A stretch of DNA of 33,991 bases from NCBI GenBank assembly GCA_039029915.1, contig JBCCFD010000026.1, forward strand, positions 1 to 33,991. The letters are read 5' to 3'. Of this stretch, positions 7,352 to 16,803 are shown piece by piece. The notes beneath the pieces were generated by a model. It had not been told where the DNA came from. It saw nothing but the letters and a program-made list of their open reading frames with translations, and did no database searches. Every line of letters begins with the position of its first letter. Position 1 is the first letter of the stretch. Origin of the DNA: QQUD01 sp039029915. GTDB lineage: Bacteria; Chloroflexota; Anaerolineae; Promineifilales; Promineifilaceae. The position numbers and the translations under genes are program-made.

Positions 7352-8545
7352 ATGTCCCCTTTTGGTCAAGAACCCACAAAACCTAATTATGATGAAACAA
7401 AAGTCCCGTCCTACGATCTGCCAAACCCTTTGATTGACAATGCGGGGAATTTGGTGGGACGGGACGAATGGCTGGCCTATCGTCGGGGGGAAATTTTGCG
7501 TCTGTTTGAAGAGGCTGTTTACGGCCGTACACCTCAAAAAAACTTATCTGTCAGGCCTGAGATGGTTGATCATGACCCACAGGCGTTAAACGGCCGTGCC
7601 ACGCGAAAGCAAATTGCAGCCTACTTTGGCGAGACAGAATATCGACTCGACATCTTGCTATATATTCCCAACCAGCCTAAGAAACCAGTAGCTGGCTTTG
7701 TGGGCCTTAATTTCAACGGGAATCATACGGTTTTGAATGACCCCGCGATTATTATTCAAGATGGTGATGAAAACGGCCGTGGCTCACAGGCAAGTCGCTG
7801 GCAGATAGACAAGCTTGTTGACCGCGGATATGCGCTGGCAACCATTCATCGAGACCAAATTGCCCCCGATAATCCCGACATTCATTTTGCAAAAGGGATT
7901 TACCCGCTGTTCTATACTGAAGGCCAAATGAAACCTAAGCCGATGGAGTGGGGGGCGATTGGGGTTTGGGCTTGGGCTTTATCACGACTGCTGGATTATT
8001 TGGAGCTGGATGCACGGGTAGATGCTCAGCGAATTGGGGTGATGGGGCATTCGAGGCTTGGCAAAGCGGCGCTTTGGGCGGGCGCTCAGGACACGCGATT
8101 TGCTTTGGTTATTAGCAATAACTCTGGATGCGGAGGGGCGGCGCTTTATCGACGCTGCTTTGGTGAACGAATTCACCATATGATTCAGCCATTTGGACAT
8201 TGGTTTTGTGCGAATCATCATGCTTATCAGCATCGAGAGCAAGATTTACCAGTCGATCAACATATGCTCTTGAGCCTCATTGCGCCGCGCCCTCTTTATG
8301 TTGCCAGCGCCACGGCCGATTTGTGGGCCGACCCTAAAGGCGAATTTTTGTCAGCCAAAAAGGCTGGTGAAGTCTATAAGCTATTTAATAAGCCCACCTT
8401 GTCACCGTACAACATGCCCCAGCCTGACCAACCCCTCCACACCACAATTGGATATCATCTCAGAACAGGTGAGCATGATGTGACCGCGTACGATTGGCAA
8501 CACTATTTAAAGTTTGCAGACCACAACTCACCCAACGAAGATTAG
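7352..8545 (+). CDS. CE15-like glucuronoyl methylesterase / acetyl xylan esterase-like hydrolase
   Basis: About 397 residues of the alpha/beta-hydrolase fold. The nucleophile motif GHSRLGK (Ser about residue 234) is the form characteristic of 4-O-methyl-glucuronoyl methylesterases, which cut lignin-carbohydrate ester bonds. The catalytic His is about residue 375 in TGEHDVTAYDW. Other family landmarks are LNFNGNHT and NNSGCGGAALYRR. No signal peptide is seen, unlike most extracellular CE15 enzymes, so a cytoplasmic esterase is possible. ATG 7352 follows the previous stop by 4 nt; a GTG at 7337 in the same frame would overlap it. Three ACGGCCGT palindromes lie inside (7521, 7590, 7773). A scrap of a related gene is at 17680-17730. 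Confidence 0.82.
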   Translation: MSPFGQEPTKPNYDETKVPSYDLPNPLIDNAGNLVGRDEWLAYRRGEILRLFEEAVYGRTPQKNLSVRPEMVDHDPQALNGRATRKQIAAYFGETEYRLDILLYIPNQPKKPVAGFVGLNFNGNHTVLNDPAIIIQDGDENGRGSQASRWQIDKLVDRGYALATIHRDQIAPDNPDIHFAKGIYPLFYTEGQMKPKPMEWGAIGVWAWALSRLLDYLELDARVDAQRIGVMGHSRLGKAALWAGAQDTRFALVISNNSGCGGAALYRRCFGERIHHMIQPFGHWFCANHHAYQHREQDLPVDQHMLLSLIAPRPLYVASATADLWADPKGEFLSAKKAGEVYKLFNKPTLSPYNMPQPDQPLHTTIGYHLRTGEHDVTAYDWQHYLKFADHNSPNED

Positions 8546-8566
8546 ATTAGATCCTAATAGCACGAC

Positions 8567-11500
8567 CTAAGCAGCTTGTATTCGTTTGTGAATGCCTACA
8601 TTATGCAAAAAGGAGTGTCGATGAAGCGGATTACTGATCGCCTCGGCACGCGTTTTGAGCAACGTTTTGGCTTCATGTAGCAGCTCCGTTGCTCCCGTAT
8701 CCCCAGCGTTTGACAAAATTTCATAGGCACGAAAGGCGAGCTGATGGGGTCGGGCCTCTTGTCGCCACGCCCCTGTCGTCAGCGTTTCGGTAACCAGTTG
8801 CTTTGCTTTTTGGGTGTCACCTTGCAGCAGGGTGGCATGAGCCAATCCTAACTGTGACTGAGCAACCCTTGGGCCATGGTTGAGCGCTTCGCGCAACGCT
8901 GTGCTCTGGGCAAAAGCCGCCGCAGATTGCGCATATTGTTGACGTGCTAGAAAAAGCTCTCCTTCTCGATAGAGACAGTCGCTTTCAAATAGCTTCATGC
9001 CGCTCTCTTTGGCTAAAGCAATGGCCTCAGCCAAACAAACGGCCGTTTGCTCATACTCACCTTGCTCAAGATAAATATAGGAAAGGCCAGACAGCAGCGC
9101 ACTCAAATTGGCGCGGCTCTCGCTCTCCATCAACGGTCTGGCTTCTAAATAAAGCGCCAACGCTTTTTCATACTGCCCCAAGTTTAAATAGTTCACGGCC
9201 AAATTGGCTAAGGCCGAGGCAATGTTGGCGACCACCCCAACGCCTCGCTCAAAGGCAAGCTGCTGTTGAAATAGTGACACCGCTGCCCCAAAGTCACCTG
9301 AGCCATTATGGACTACCCCTAAAATGGAGATGACAAAAATTTCTCGCTCCTGATCTTGGCGTTGCTTGGCTAGGGTCAACCCTTCATTTAGCACCTCTTT
9401 TGCTTGCTCAAAGCGACTTTGCAGCATCAGGGCGATGCCCAAATTGCGCTTGGCCGTAATTTCGCCAAACAGATGGTTGTGGTTACGGTAAATTTGTTCC
9501 GCTTCGCGCAAAAATTGCTCGGCTTCGGTGGCTGCCCCAAGCACCAGCTTGGCAAACCCAGCGTCAAGCTGTGCCGCTGCCTGAATCGTTGGGCGCTTAT
9601 TTTGCTGTGCTGCCGCGACGATGGTTTCACCCAAATCAACGCTGACTTGATATTGATCCTGCTGGGTGTGCCAAATTTGTTGAGTTAGCAGGCAGTCAAG
9701 CCTAAGCGAGAGGTCGCTCTGCTGGTCGGCAAGGGCAAGCGCTGCCTCAATTGTGTTGCCTGCCGCTTCGTTTTGTCGCAAATGTACCTGAAACCAAGCT
9801 AGGGCAGCTAGCAGCCAGCCTTGGATGGGTTTGGGTTGATTAGAAGCTAGCTGGCAGGCGTTGGCAAACAGCGCGATGCCAGCGTGATAGAGGCCGCGAA
9901 AGCGATAGAGTGCCCGCATTGCGTTGATCTGTTGGGGCGTGAGGCTGTGGGCGTGAAGAGCGTGCTCCCAAGCGGCACTGAGATTGTCAAAGAGTTGACG
10001 GCTGCGCAAAACGGCCGTTTCAAATTCAAGTCCTGTCCACAGCGGCAGCAAGGTTTCTGCTTCGCTCAAAAAGGTGGCAGCGTGCTGGGTAGCAACCTGC
10101 TCAAACAGGGGGAGCTGGTACAGCTTATCGGCGGCCAGTCGCTGAATGACCGGATGCAACAAATAGCGATCATCGTGGGTTTGCAGCAATGAATGCTGAA
10201 CCAGCGCGGTTAATGCGGAGCGGGTCACTGGCCCCAATACGGCTTCTGCCTCGGCGAAGCCAAACTCGCCCCGAAAAATGGCAAGCTGCGCTAGCAGCGT
10301 TTGCTGAGCGGGCGTTAGCAAAATCCACGACGATTCGAACACCGCCACCAAGCTGCGCTGACGAGCCGGCACATCCCGCATTTCTGTTTCGACCGTCGCT
10401 AAGGTGCTTGCTAAAACTTGCTCAATCTCACGCTGTGAACGTGACTCTAGCTGCGCGGCGGCCAGCTCAATGCCCAATGGCAAATGGCCGACCAGCGCAC
10501 AAATTCGTTCAATGATTGGCTCATCTGGTATAGTGAACGGATGAAGCTGGGCCATTTGGGCAATAAAAAGCTGATGCGCCGCATCTGGCTGCAGGCTGCC
10601 GAGCGGCAAGCGGGTTTCCACACGCAGCCGCAGCGGACGACGCGAGGTGGTCATGATGTGCAGCCGCTCGGTGTTTTGCAGCAGCGTTGCCACTACGTCG
10701 GCGAGTTCTTCCGGCAAATGTTCGAGGTTGTCTAGAATGAGCAGCAGTTCTTTTTGACGCAGGCGCGTTTGTAGCTGAGTCGCGGGATTAGATTCGCCGA
10801 GTAGGCGAATGTTGAGCGCGTCGGCAATGGTGGGAATAACGGCCGTTAATCGGTCAACGCCGGCCAGTGGAACAAACCAAACGCCATCAGCAAAGGCCGC
10901 TTTTTGGGCGTGGGCGGCAGCCAGCGCCAAGCGTGTTTTCCCGCTGCCGCCTTGCCCCAGCAGCGTAATGAGCCGCGCCTCGCGGGTAGCAAGGAGCGTA
11001 TTGAGGTGCGCCAGCTCTTGCTGGCGGCCAAACAGGGGGGGCAGGGCGAGCGGCAGATTATGAACACCGACCGTCGCGTGCCCTGCTCGCTGCAGCTCGC
11101 GCCACAGCGTTTCCGTTGCCGCCGATGGCTCAATCCCCAGCTCTTCTTTTAGCACCTGACAACAACGCGCATAGGCGGCTTTGGCTTGGCTAAGTTGGCC
11201 TAGCCCGACCAAGCCGCGAAGCAAGGCGCGGTGAGCGGGCTCGTGCCACGGCTCAAGCGTTAGCTGCTGTTGAGCGGTTTCAATCAGCGTCTGCCATTGC
11301 TCATGCGCGGTGAAATGCTGGGTCAACCAATCTAGGGCGTTCATCTGCTGTTGATGAAGCCGTTCTTGGGTCAGCAATCGCCAATCTTCAAAATCGGGGG
11401 CGTCTTCGATTTGTAATCCGGCCAGTAGACTGCCTTGTGGCATGTTGACGGCATTTTGCAGGGAAACGGCCGTTTTCGGCTCTGTATTCAACGCTGCCTG

Positions 11501-11830
11501 AAACTGAAGCAAATCCACCACGGCGTGCTGGCTGTGAAAGCGGACGCTGCTGCGGCTGATTGCCAAAGCTGGATGGGCATTGAGCCGTTTTTTGAGACCC
11601 GAAAGCTCAATGCGCAAATTAGTTTTAGCTCGGCTTTCTGGGTGATTGCCCCACAGCAGTGTTGCGAGCTGATTGCGGCTGTGATCTACATTTGGGTGCG
11701 CCGCAAGCCATGCCAGCAGCGCCTGCGCTTTCGTCGAACGGAATTGGGTGATCGGTTGCTCGGCCAAGATAACGCTAAAAGAGCCAAGTAGGTTGATTTT
11801 AACTTTATCCATGTTGCTCAATTTTAGCAT
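8567..11830 (-). CDS. SARP-like regulator: wHTH-BTAD-NB-ARC-TPR
   Basis: A 1087-residue transcriptional regulator. Domains in order: OmpR-type winged helix (about 8-95, KINLLGSF through ELSGLKKRL), bacterial transcriptional activation domain (about 110-245, ending in GIEPSAATETLW), an NB-ARC/AAA module opening with FGRQQELAHL, with Walker A GQGGSGKT (about 292) and Walker B LLLILDNLEHL, then helical repeats and many TPRs (about 620-1060). Such SARP/AfsR-like proteins activate neighbouring genes in response to unknown cues. GAGGGG 6 nt upstream supports ATG 11830. Direct repeats TCGCTACG overlap its leader. GC and palindrome content match the core genome (four ACGGCCGT sites). Targets are unknown; the divergent ORF and the secreted protein are the nearest candidates. 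Confidence 0.88.
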   Translation of the reverse strand: MLKLSNMDKVKINLLGSFSVILAEQPITQFRSTKAQALLAWLAAHPNVDHSRNQLATLLWGNHPESRAKTNLRIELSGLKKRLNAHPALAISRSSVRFHSQHAVVDLLQFQAALNTEPKTAVSLQNAVNMPQGSLLAGLQIEDAPDFEDWRLLTQERLHQQQMNALDWLTQHFTAHEQWQTLIETAQQQLTLEPWHEPAHRALLRGLVGLGQLSQAKAAYARCCQVLKEELGIEPSAATETLWRELQRAGHATVGVHNLPLALPPLFGRQQELAHLNTLLATREARLITLLGQGGSGKTRLALAAAHAQKAAFADGVWFVPLAGVDRLTAVIPTIADALNIRLLGESNPATQLQTRLRQKELLLILDNLEHLPEELADVVATLLQNTERLHIMTTSRRPLRLRVETRLPLGSLQPDAAHQLFIAQMAQLHPFTIPDEPIIERICALVGHLPLGIELAAAQLESRSQREIEQVLASTLATVETEMRDVPARQRSLVAVFESSWILLTPAQQTLLAQLAIFRGEFGFAEAEAVLGPVTRSALTALVQHSLLQTHDDRYLLHPVIQRLAADKLYQLPLFEQVATQHAATFLSEAETLLPLWTGLEFETAVLRSRQLFDNLSAAWEHALHAHSLTPQQINAMRALYRFRGLYHAGIALFANACQLASNQPKPIQGWLLAALAWFQVHLRQNEAAGNTIEAALALADQQSDLSLRLDCLLTQQIWHTQQDQYQVSVDLGETIVAAAQQNKRPTIQAAAQLDAGFAKLVLGAATEAEQFLREAEQIYRNHNHLFGEITAKRNLGIALMLQSRFEQAKEVLNEGLTLAKQRQDQEREIFVISILGVVHNGSGDFGAAVSLFQQQLAFERGVGVVANIASALANLAVNYLNLGQYEKALALYLEARPLMESESRANLSALLSGLSYIYLEQGEYEQTAVCLAEAIALAKESGMKLFESDCLYREGELFLARQQYAQSAAAFAQSTALREALNHGPRVAQSQLGLAHATLLQGDTQKAKQLVTETLTTGAWRQEARPHQLAFRAYEILSNAGDTGATELLHEAKTLLKTRAEAISNPLHRHSFLHNVGIHKRIQAA

Positions 11831-11840
11831 AGCCAGCCCC

Positions 11841-11859
11841 TCGCTACGATCTCGCTACG
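11841..11859. promoter_or_regulatory. 11-bp-phased direct repeats, candidate SARP operator
   Basis: TCGCTACG occurs at 11841-11848 and again at 11852-11859, a period of exactly 11 bp. It lies in the 50-bp gap between the SARP-like regulator (start 11830) and a divergent small ORF (start 11881). SARP proteins are known to bind heptameric direct repeats spaced by 11 bp near promoters. On the minus strand the proximal copy abuts the regulator's own GAGGGG ribosome site. No convincing -10 is visible on either side. Confidence 0.45.
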
Positions 11860-11880
11860 TTGGGTTAGTACGCTGGGCTT

Positions 11881-12069
11881 ATGAATGAAACGAAGGTGCA
11901 ATTTGGCGAGCAGCCACCCATATTTCTGCTGCGCATTGTGTGGCAAACAGGAACAGATGATTGCCGCATTTTGGTCAAATCAACGCATGAAGAAAAGCGA
12001 CATCTGTTTACCAGTCTAGAAGCAGCTTTTTTACATATCCGCACCGAATTGAGTCGTTCTCTCAATTGA
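11881..12069 (+). CDS. small conserved-looking protein of unknown function
   Basis: A 62-residue ORF divergent from the SARP-like regulator. The composition looks genuine (FLLRIVWQTG, a polar middle, then HLFTSLEAAFLHI). It resembles short Chloroflexota proteins with an LLRIW core and a FxxLEEL-like end, but this is recalled pattern, not a search. No clear ribosome binding site is visible. It ends about 100 bp before the secreted protein gene. The function is not known; its position suggests it may be controlled by the regulator. Confidence 0.55.
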   Translation: MNETKVQFGEQPPIFLLRIVWQTGTDDCRILVKSTHEEKRHLFTSLEAAFLHIRTELSRSLN

Positions 12070-12172
12070 TAGGCAATTATGCCAGTCAGTGTAGAAATTG
12101 TATGGTGCTGCCATAGAGGTGGTCACATGATAACCAATGTGCACTCGACTGCTTACACAAAGGAAAAGTCAA

Positions 12173-13708
12173 ATGTATTCATCCAGATTCAAGCCTCAAA
12201 GGCGTCACCCATTAATCTTGGCCATGGTCAGCATGGTCTTACTGGTTTTACTTAACGGGTTCTCAACAGCAGCAGCGCAGAGTGGCCTAACAGAGCCTGA
12301 TAATGTGAAGCAGATGGAGCATTCGTATGATACAGTCGATCTCGGTGCAACTAAAAATGAAGATGTAACATCGCCAACCGTCTTGGCACTTGCTCCGACA
12401 GATGAGGCAACGAATGTGGCACTCAACCAGAACCTCATCATTGAATTTGATGAGAACGTGGCAGCAGGGACAGGCAACATGACGCTGTTTAAGGGTACAC
12501 CGCAAGAACTGTTTAATGATCCATTGGATGATGCATCGCAACTGACCGTAACAACTGGTAACTTTGGCGTCAACCTTGATTTTGGCCCACCCTATACTCA
12601 CTTCGGTGTAAACGATGGCGCAGGCGGCGGAGACTATGGCGGCGATACACCGTCAGCCCGCGTGGATTATAACGGGTTCAGCGGTGGTTATCTCGAGGCG
12701 TATGGATTGGCAAGCCTCACGAATCCATCAGTTGTTGAATGGCAGAATATTGACATCACAGGGGCAACCAATCTGCAATTTAGCGCAGACTTTGCCTCGG
12801 CGCTTCAACCAGACATTCCAGATTCTGTGACGATTGAAGCAATCATCGATGGCGGTACTCCAGAGCAAATCCTGTTGTTTAACAGTTCAGCGAATAACAG
12901 CGTTTTCCGGTTAGATGGGACAGCTATAGAGTTGACCGATACGGCACAAAACTTCCAGGCTTCTATCACTGGAACAGGCAATTCGCTGACGATTCGTGCG
13001 AGACTCTCCCTATCTGCTTCGACCTCCAGCGGGGACGATATTGCGATTGACAATGTCATCGTCACGGGCAGCGGTTTGGGGACCAGTACGCTGGTGGAGC
13101 AGGTTACGGCGAGTGATGCTAATGTAAGTATCGTGGACAATACGCTTACCTTCAACCCAACCGCCAACTTGGATGTTTTAACAAATTACTACGTCACCAT
13201 GGATGCAGGGACCGTAACAGATGCCTCCGTGAATGCAAACGAGTTCAAAGGTATCCTGGACTCTGAGTGGAACTTCACAACGGGTAATGACGCCATAGCA
13301 CCAATCATTCTAATGCTAGATCCAGCAGAAGATGCTGTCGATGTCGTTACAATGCCAACATTGTCCATTACGTTTGATGAAACGGTACAGACCGGCACGG
13401 GAAACATCACAATTCATCAAACTAGTGATGATGCTGTGGTCGCCACATTTGATGTCACGGCCGATATTTCATTGCTTACAACAACAGAAACTAACGACAC
13501 AATCCAGTTTGCGCCGGGCAGTCCACTGGCAGAATCTACCGAATATTATGTTCTGATTCCTGTGGGAGCGATACAAGATGTGGCAACGGTGCCAAACGAC
13601 TTTGCAGGGATTAGTAGCCTGACAGCGTGGAGCTTCACGGTCGCCGAACCTGATGTTGAATATCTCATCTTTTTACCGTTCGTTGTAACGTCAAGCAACC
13701 CTGACTGA
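12173..13708 (+). CDS. secreted protein with Big_5 (SbsA-type Ig-like) domains
   Basis: About 511 residues. AAAGGA 8 nt upstream supports ATG 12173 over the ATG at 12137. The N-terminus is a signal peptide (KPQRRH, then LILAMVSMVLLVLLNGF, cleavage near TAAAQS). Two Big_5-like Ig domains carry the signature P..E.(A/V)..N..L.I.FDE.V..GTGN: one around residues 70-115 (SPTVLALAPTDEATNV) and one in the C-terminal third (PIILMLDPAEDAVDVV). The region between contains a beta-rich insert with LDFGPPYTHFG and an ITGATNLQFSADFAS jelly-roll-like segment. The C-terminus YLIFLPFVVTS resembles the hydrophobic LPxV tails of secreted Chloroflexota proteins. It is probably a cell-surface or adhesion protein. 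The frame stays open for 27 codons past the TGA. Confidence 0.8.
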   Translation: MYSSRFKPQRRHPLILAMVSMVLLVLLNGFSTAAAQSGLTEPDNVKQMEHSYDTVDLGATKNEDVTSPTVLALAPTDEATNVALNQNLIIEFDENVAAGTGNMTLFKGTPQELFNDPLDDASQLTVTTGNFGVNLDFGPPYTHFGVNDGAGGGDYGGDTPSARVDYNGFSGGYLEAYGLASLTNPSVVEWQNIDITGATNLQFSADFASALQPDIPDSVTIEAIIDGGTPEQILLFNSSANNSVFRLDGTAIELTDTAQNFQASITGTGNSLTIRARLSLSASTSSGDDIAIDNVIVTGSGLGTSTLVEQVTASDANVSIVDNTLTFNPTANLDVLTNYYVTMDAGTVTDASVNANEFKGILDSEWNFTTGNDAIAPIILMLDPAEDAVDVVTMPTLSITFDETVQTGTGNITIHQTSDDAVVATFDVTADISLLTTTETNDTIQFAPGSPLAESTEYYVLIPVGAIQDVATVPNDFAGISSLTAWSFTVAEPDVEYLIFLPFVVTSSNPD

Positions 13709-13791
13709 ATCGTCGAGGATAAGACGGTTACAATTACAGACATAACCGTGGTCATTAGCAATGTAGGTAATGGGCCTGTGCTCCACATCAA
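13709..13791 (+). other. in-frame open extension beyond the stop of the secreted protein
   Basis: After TGA 13706-13708 the same frame continues for 27 codons to a TAA at about 13794. It encodes a beta-rich string that begins IVEDKTVTITDITVVIS and continues NVGNGPVLHIK, which reads like a fragment of an extracellular repeat domain. It may be a relic of a longer gene. The upstream FLPFV tail looks like a natural end, so readthrough is not assumed. Confidence 0.3.
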
Positions 13792-13831
13792 ATAACTTGA
13801 ATAAAATGTGGGCTGATGAAAATTACTTTAA

Positions 13832-13883
13832 GGAGAACAAAAACTTATACAGAGCTGTTGCTCCAAGATGCTTTTTGTTCTCC
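13832..13883. terminator. inverted repeat between convergent genes, possible bidirectional terminator
   Basis: GGAGAACAAAAA (13832-13843) and TTTTTGTTCTCC (13872-13883) are perfect 12-bp inverted repeats with a 28-nt loop. The element lies between the convergent ends of the secreted protein (13708) and acnB (13986). The arms are A/T rich at the loop side and there is no T-tail outside, so intrinsic termination is uncertain. A related but shorter hairpin (AAGAACAAAA/TTTTGTTCTT) is at 27970-27998. Confidence 0.45.
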
Positions 13884-13985
13884 ACGTAATAATGATTATT
13901 GTTTATGGTTTACACAATACGCAGTAAAAGATTGAAAATCCCAGCCTAGGTTAAAATTACGCGTTGAAATATCCGCTTAGGAAGA

Positions 13986-16802
13986 TTACAAAATCGATAA
14001 CGGAATCATCCCATTCTGGTGATTGTCAACGGTCATATCTTCTGGTGGAGGCGCGAACTTTGTTAGATTGATGCCCAAAACGGCCGCTTTGTACTCTTCA
14101 ATCGTTGGTGTTCGGCCGATAATTGCGGCCAACACCACGACCGGTGTTGATGCCAATAACGATTCGCCCTTTTTGCGGTCAGAATCAGCCACAACGCGAC
14201 CTTGGAATAGACGGGTTGATGTTGCCAGGACCGTATCCCCTTTCTCAGCTTTCTCTTGATTGCCCATACAGAGATTGCAGCCAGGTCGCTCAAGATACAT
14301 CATGTTTTCGTACTTCGTGCGAGCCTTCTGTTTTGGCAGCAAATCACTAAATTCGAAGCCAGAGTATCGCTGCAGTACTTCCCAATCCCCTTCTTCTTTT
14401 AGTTCTTCGATAATGTTGTAAGTTGGCGCAGCCACAACGAGCGGTGCCTCAAATTCAACTTTGCCTCGAGCTTCTTCAAGATTTCTTAAAATCTGAGCAA
14501 CAATTTTCAGATCCCCTTTGTGAACCATGCACGAGCCAACAAAACCGAGATCAACGTGCTTCTTGCCACCGTAGTAGGTCAAATCTCTAATTGTGTCATG
14601 GGTGTATCGCTTTGATACATCCTCGTTATTCACATCTGGATCAGCGATCATTGGTTCACTGATGAGGCTCAAATCAATTTCTACTTCTGCCGCATACTTG
14701 GCGTTTGCATCAGGGGCGAGGGCTGGTTTTTCACCCGATTTAAGCTCTGCGATTCTTTTATTTGCGCGATCAATCAACCCCTGCAGAACCTGCTTTTCAT
14801 TATCCATACCCTTTTGAATCATGATCTGGATTCTGTTTTTCGCTATCTCCAGTGATTCGATCAGAGTATCATCTTGGGAAATACAGATCGACGCTTTGGC
14901 TTTCATCTCGGCCGTCCAGTCAGTGAAGGTAAACGCTTGATCTGCTGGAAGCGTACCAATATGGACCTCAATCACTCTGCCTTGGAACACATTGTCGCCA
15001 CCAAATTTGCTTAACATTTGGGCCTGAGTGGCGTGAACCACATCACGGAAATCGATGTGATCATGCATTTCTCCCGTAAAAGTCACCTTCACTGATTCAG
15101 GGATCGGCATTGATGCCTCACCCGTTGCCAGTGCTAGGGCAACCGTTCCCGAGTCTGCACCAAAGGCAACCCCTTTTGACATGCGCGTGTGGGAGTCGCC
15201 ACCGATTATAACGGACCAATCATCTACGGTGATGTCGTTGAGCACCTTGTGAATGACATCGGTCATTGAATGGTAGACTCCTTTCGGGTCACGACCGGTG
15301 ATCAAACCAAAGTCATTCATGAACTTCATCAACTTGGGCGTATTTTCCTGAGCTTTTTTATCCCAGACTGACGCAGTATGGCAGCCAGATTGATAGGCCC
15401 CGTCAACGATAGGTGATATTAAGGTGGCCGCCATCATTTCTAGTTCTTGTGAAGTCATCAGCCCGGTGGTGTCCTGCGAGCCCACGATATTGACTTCGAC
15501 GCGGACATTGGAGCCTGCATGGAGCACTTTGCCTGGCGTGTTGCCAACAGCATTGTTATTGAAAATCTTCTCAACGGCCGTTAAGCCTTGCTCTTCGTGA
15601 GAAATTTCTTTCGATGGGGCAAACACTGGCGGTACGTCGATACCTAGCGCATTAGCAGCGAAAGTTTGCAGCTTTTTGCCAAACACCACGGCGTAAGAAC
15701 CACCAGCCTTTATAAATTCGAGTTTTTGTGGAGTTAGTGCACTCGAGATATCAATCAACGCTTCGTCACCGTTGTACAGCTTTTTCTCTTTTGTGTTGAT
15801 TGTAAAAACCGTGCCTGTATCGACCGAGTAAACTTGCTCCAGAACCGGTTCACCATCTCCGTCAAGGACGACATTGCCGTCAGCATCCAGTTTTTTGACC
15901 CAGTTCTTTAGGTCAATACCAATCCCTCCGGTGACGCCAACAGTCGTTAAGAAGATCGGGGCAATGCCGTTGGTACCCGCAACAATGGGCGCGATATTGA
16001 TGAATGGCACATAGGGGCTTGATGGCTTACCAATCCAGAGCGCCACATTATTGACGCCCGACATTCTTGATGAGCCAACTCCCATGGTCCCTTTTTCAGC
16101 GAGCAACATCACCCGCTTGTCTGGATGTTTTTCCTGCAAGGCCAACAATTCTTTTTGCCGCACTTCATCGAACTCAAACATACATTGACCGTGTAATTCA
16201 CGGTCTGAGCGAGAATGTGCTTGGTTTCCGGGAGAAAGCAAGTCAGTTGAGATGTCGCCAACCCCAGCCACAAACGTCACAATTTCGATCTCTTCTGGTA
16301 CGTCAGGAAGTTGGGTGAAGAACTCCGCCTTTGCATAGCTGTCGATAATGTCATAAGCGATTTCGTTGCCCTGCTTGTATGCGTCTTCAAGGCGTTCAGA
16401 ATCAGCTTCATAGAGGAAGACCTGTGTCTTAAGAACCTTCGCCGCTTGTTCTGCGAGCTTGCGGTCTTTACCCAATGCTAAATCGAGTAAAACCCTAACC
16501 GAAGGGCCACCCTTCATGTGCGACAGTTGTTCAAAGGCAAACACGGGAGTAATCTCGGGAATAGTGACCAGCCCCAAGATGATCTCCTTCAAAAATTCTG
16601 CCTTTGCACCTGCGGCACTCGTTGTGCCCGGTAAGGTGTTGTAAATAAAAAAATTAAGAGAGGCTTCCCGATTAGGATTAGTTGCATCCTTGATTTGGGC
16701 AATAATTTCACCCGTCAGCTCGGCTGAGTCAATTGGCTTCGGGTGAAGACCTTCTTGTTTGCGTTCTTCGATTTCATTGAGATAGTCAGAGTATAATTTC
16801 AT
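13986..16802 (-). CDS. acnB: aconitate hydratase B (2-methylisocitrate dehydratase type)
   Basis: A 938-residue AcnB family enzyme of the TCA cycle, converting citrate to isocitrate via cis-aconitate; family members also act on 2-methylisocitrate. The N-terminal HEAT-like and swivel domains are present (GLVTIPEITPVFAFEQLSHM, then the swivel with GDISTDLLSPG and GVGSSRMSG). The [4Fe-4S] ligands are C758 (GSCMVHKG) and C842/C845 (CNLCMGN). It is longer than E. coli AcnB (865 aa), with 83 residues between the first two cysteines instead of 58. This fits the long AcnB variants around 920-940 aa known from Bacteroidota. No SD sequence precedes the ATG and only one ACGGCCGT site lies in 2.8 kb, so lateral origin is possible. 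Repeats upstream suggest regulation. Confidence 0.92.
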   Translation of the reverse strand: MKLYSDYLNEIEERKQEGLHPKPIDSAELTGEIIAQIKDATNPNREASLNFFIYNTLPGTTSAAGAKAEFLKEIILGLVTIPEITPVFAFEQLSHMKGGPSVRVLLDLALGKDRKLAEQAAKVLKTQVFLYEADSERLEDAYKQGNEIAYDIIDSYAKAEFFTQLPDVPEEIEIVTFVAGVGDISTDLLSPGNQAHSRSDRELHGQCMFEFDEVRQKELLALQEKHPDKRVMLLAEKGTMGVGSSRMSGVNNVALWIGKPSSPYVPFINIAPIVAGTNGIAPIFLTTVGVTGGIGIDLKNWVKKLDADGNVVLDGDGEPVLEQVYSVDTGTVFTINTKEKKLYNGDEALIDISSALTPQKLEFIKAGGSYAVVFGKKLQTFAANALGIDVPPVFAPSKEISHEEQGLTAVEKIFNNNAVGNTPGKVLHAGSNVRVEVNIVGSQDTTGLMTSQELEMMAATLISPIVDGAYQSGCHTASVWDKKAQENTPKLMKFMNDFGLITGRDPKGVYHSMTDVIHKVLNDITVDDWSVIIGGDSHTRMSKGVAFGADSGTVALALATGEASMPIPESVKVTFTGEMHDHIDFRDVVHATQAQMLSKFGGDNVFQGRVIEVHIGTLPADQAFTFTDWTAEMKAKASICISQDDTLIESLEIAKNRIQIMIQKGMDNEKQVLQGLIDRANKRIAELKSGEKPALAPDANAKYAAEVEIDLSLISEPMIADPDVNNEDVSKRYTHDTIRDLTYYGGKKHVDLGFVGSCMVHKGDLKIVAQILRNLEEARGKVEFEAPLVVAAPTYNIIEELKEEGDWEVLQRYSGFEFSDLLPKQKARTKYENMMYLERPGCNLCMGNQEKAEKGDTVLATSTRLFQGRVVADSDRKKGESLLASTPVVVLAAIIGRTPTIEEYKAAVLGINLTKFAPPPEDMTVDNHQNGMIPLSIL

Positions 16803-16803
16803 T

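Noticed and set aside
8546..8558. Terminator between the esterase and the SARP-like gene
   Set aside because: ATTAG/CTAAT is only a 5-bp A/T-rich stem without a T-tract.
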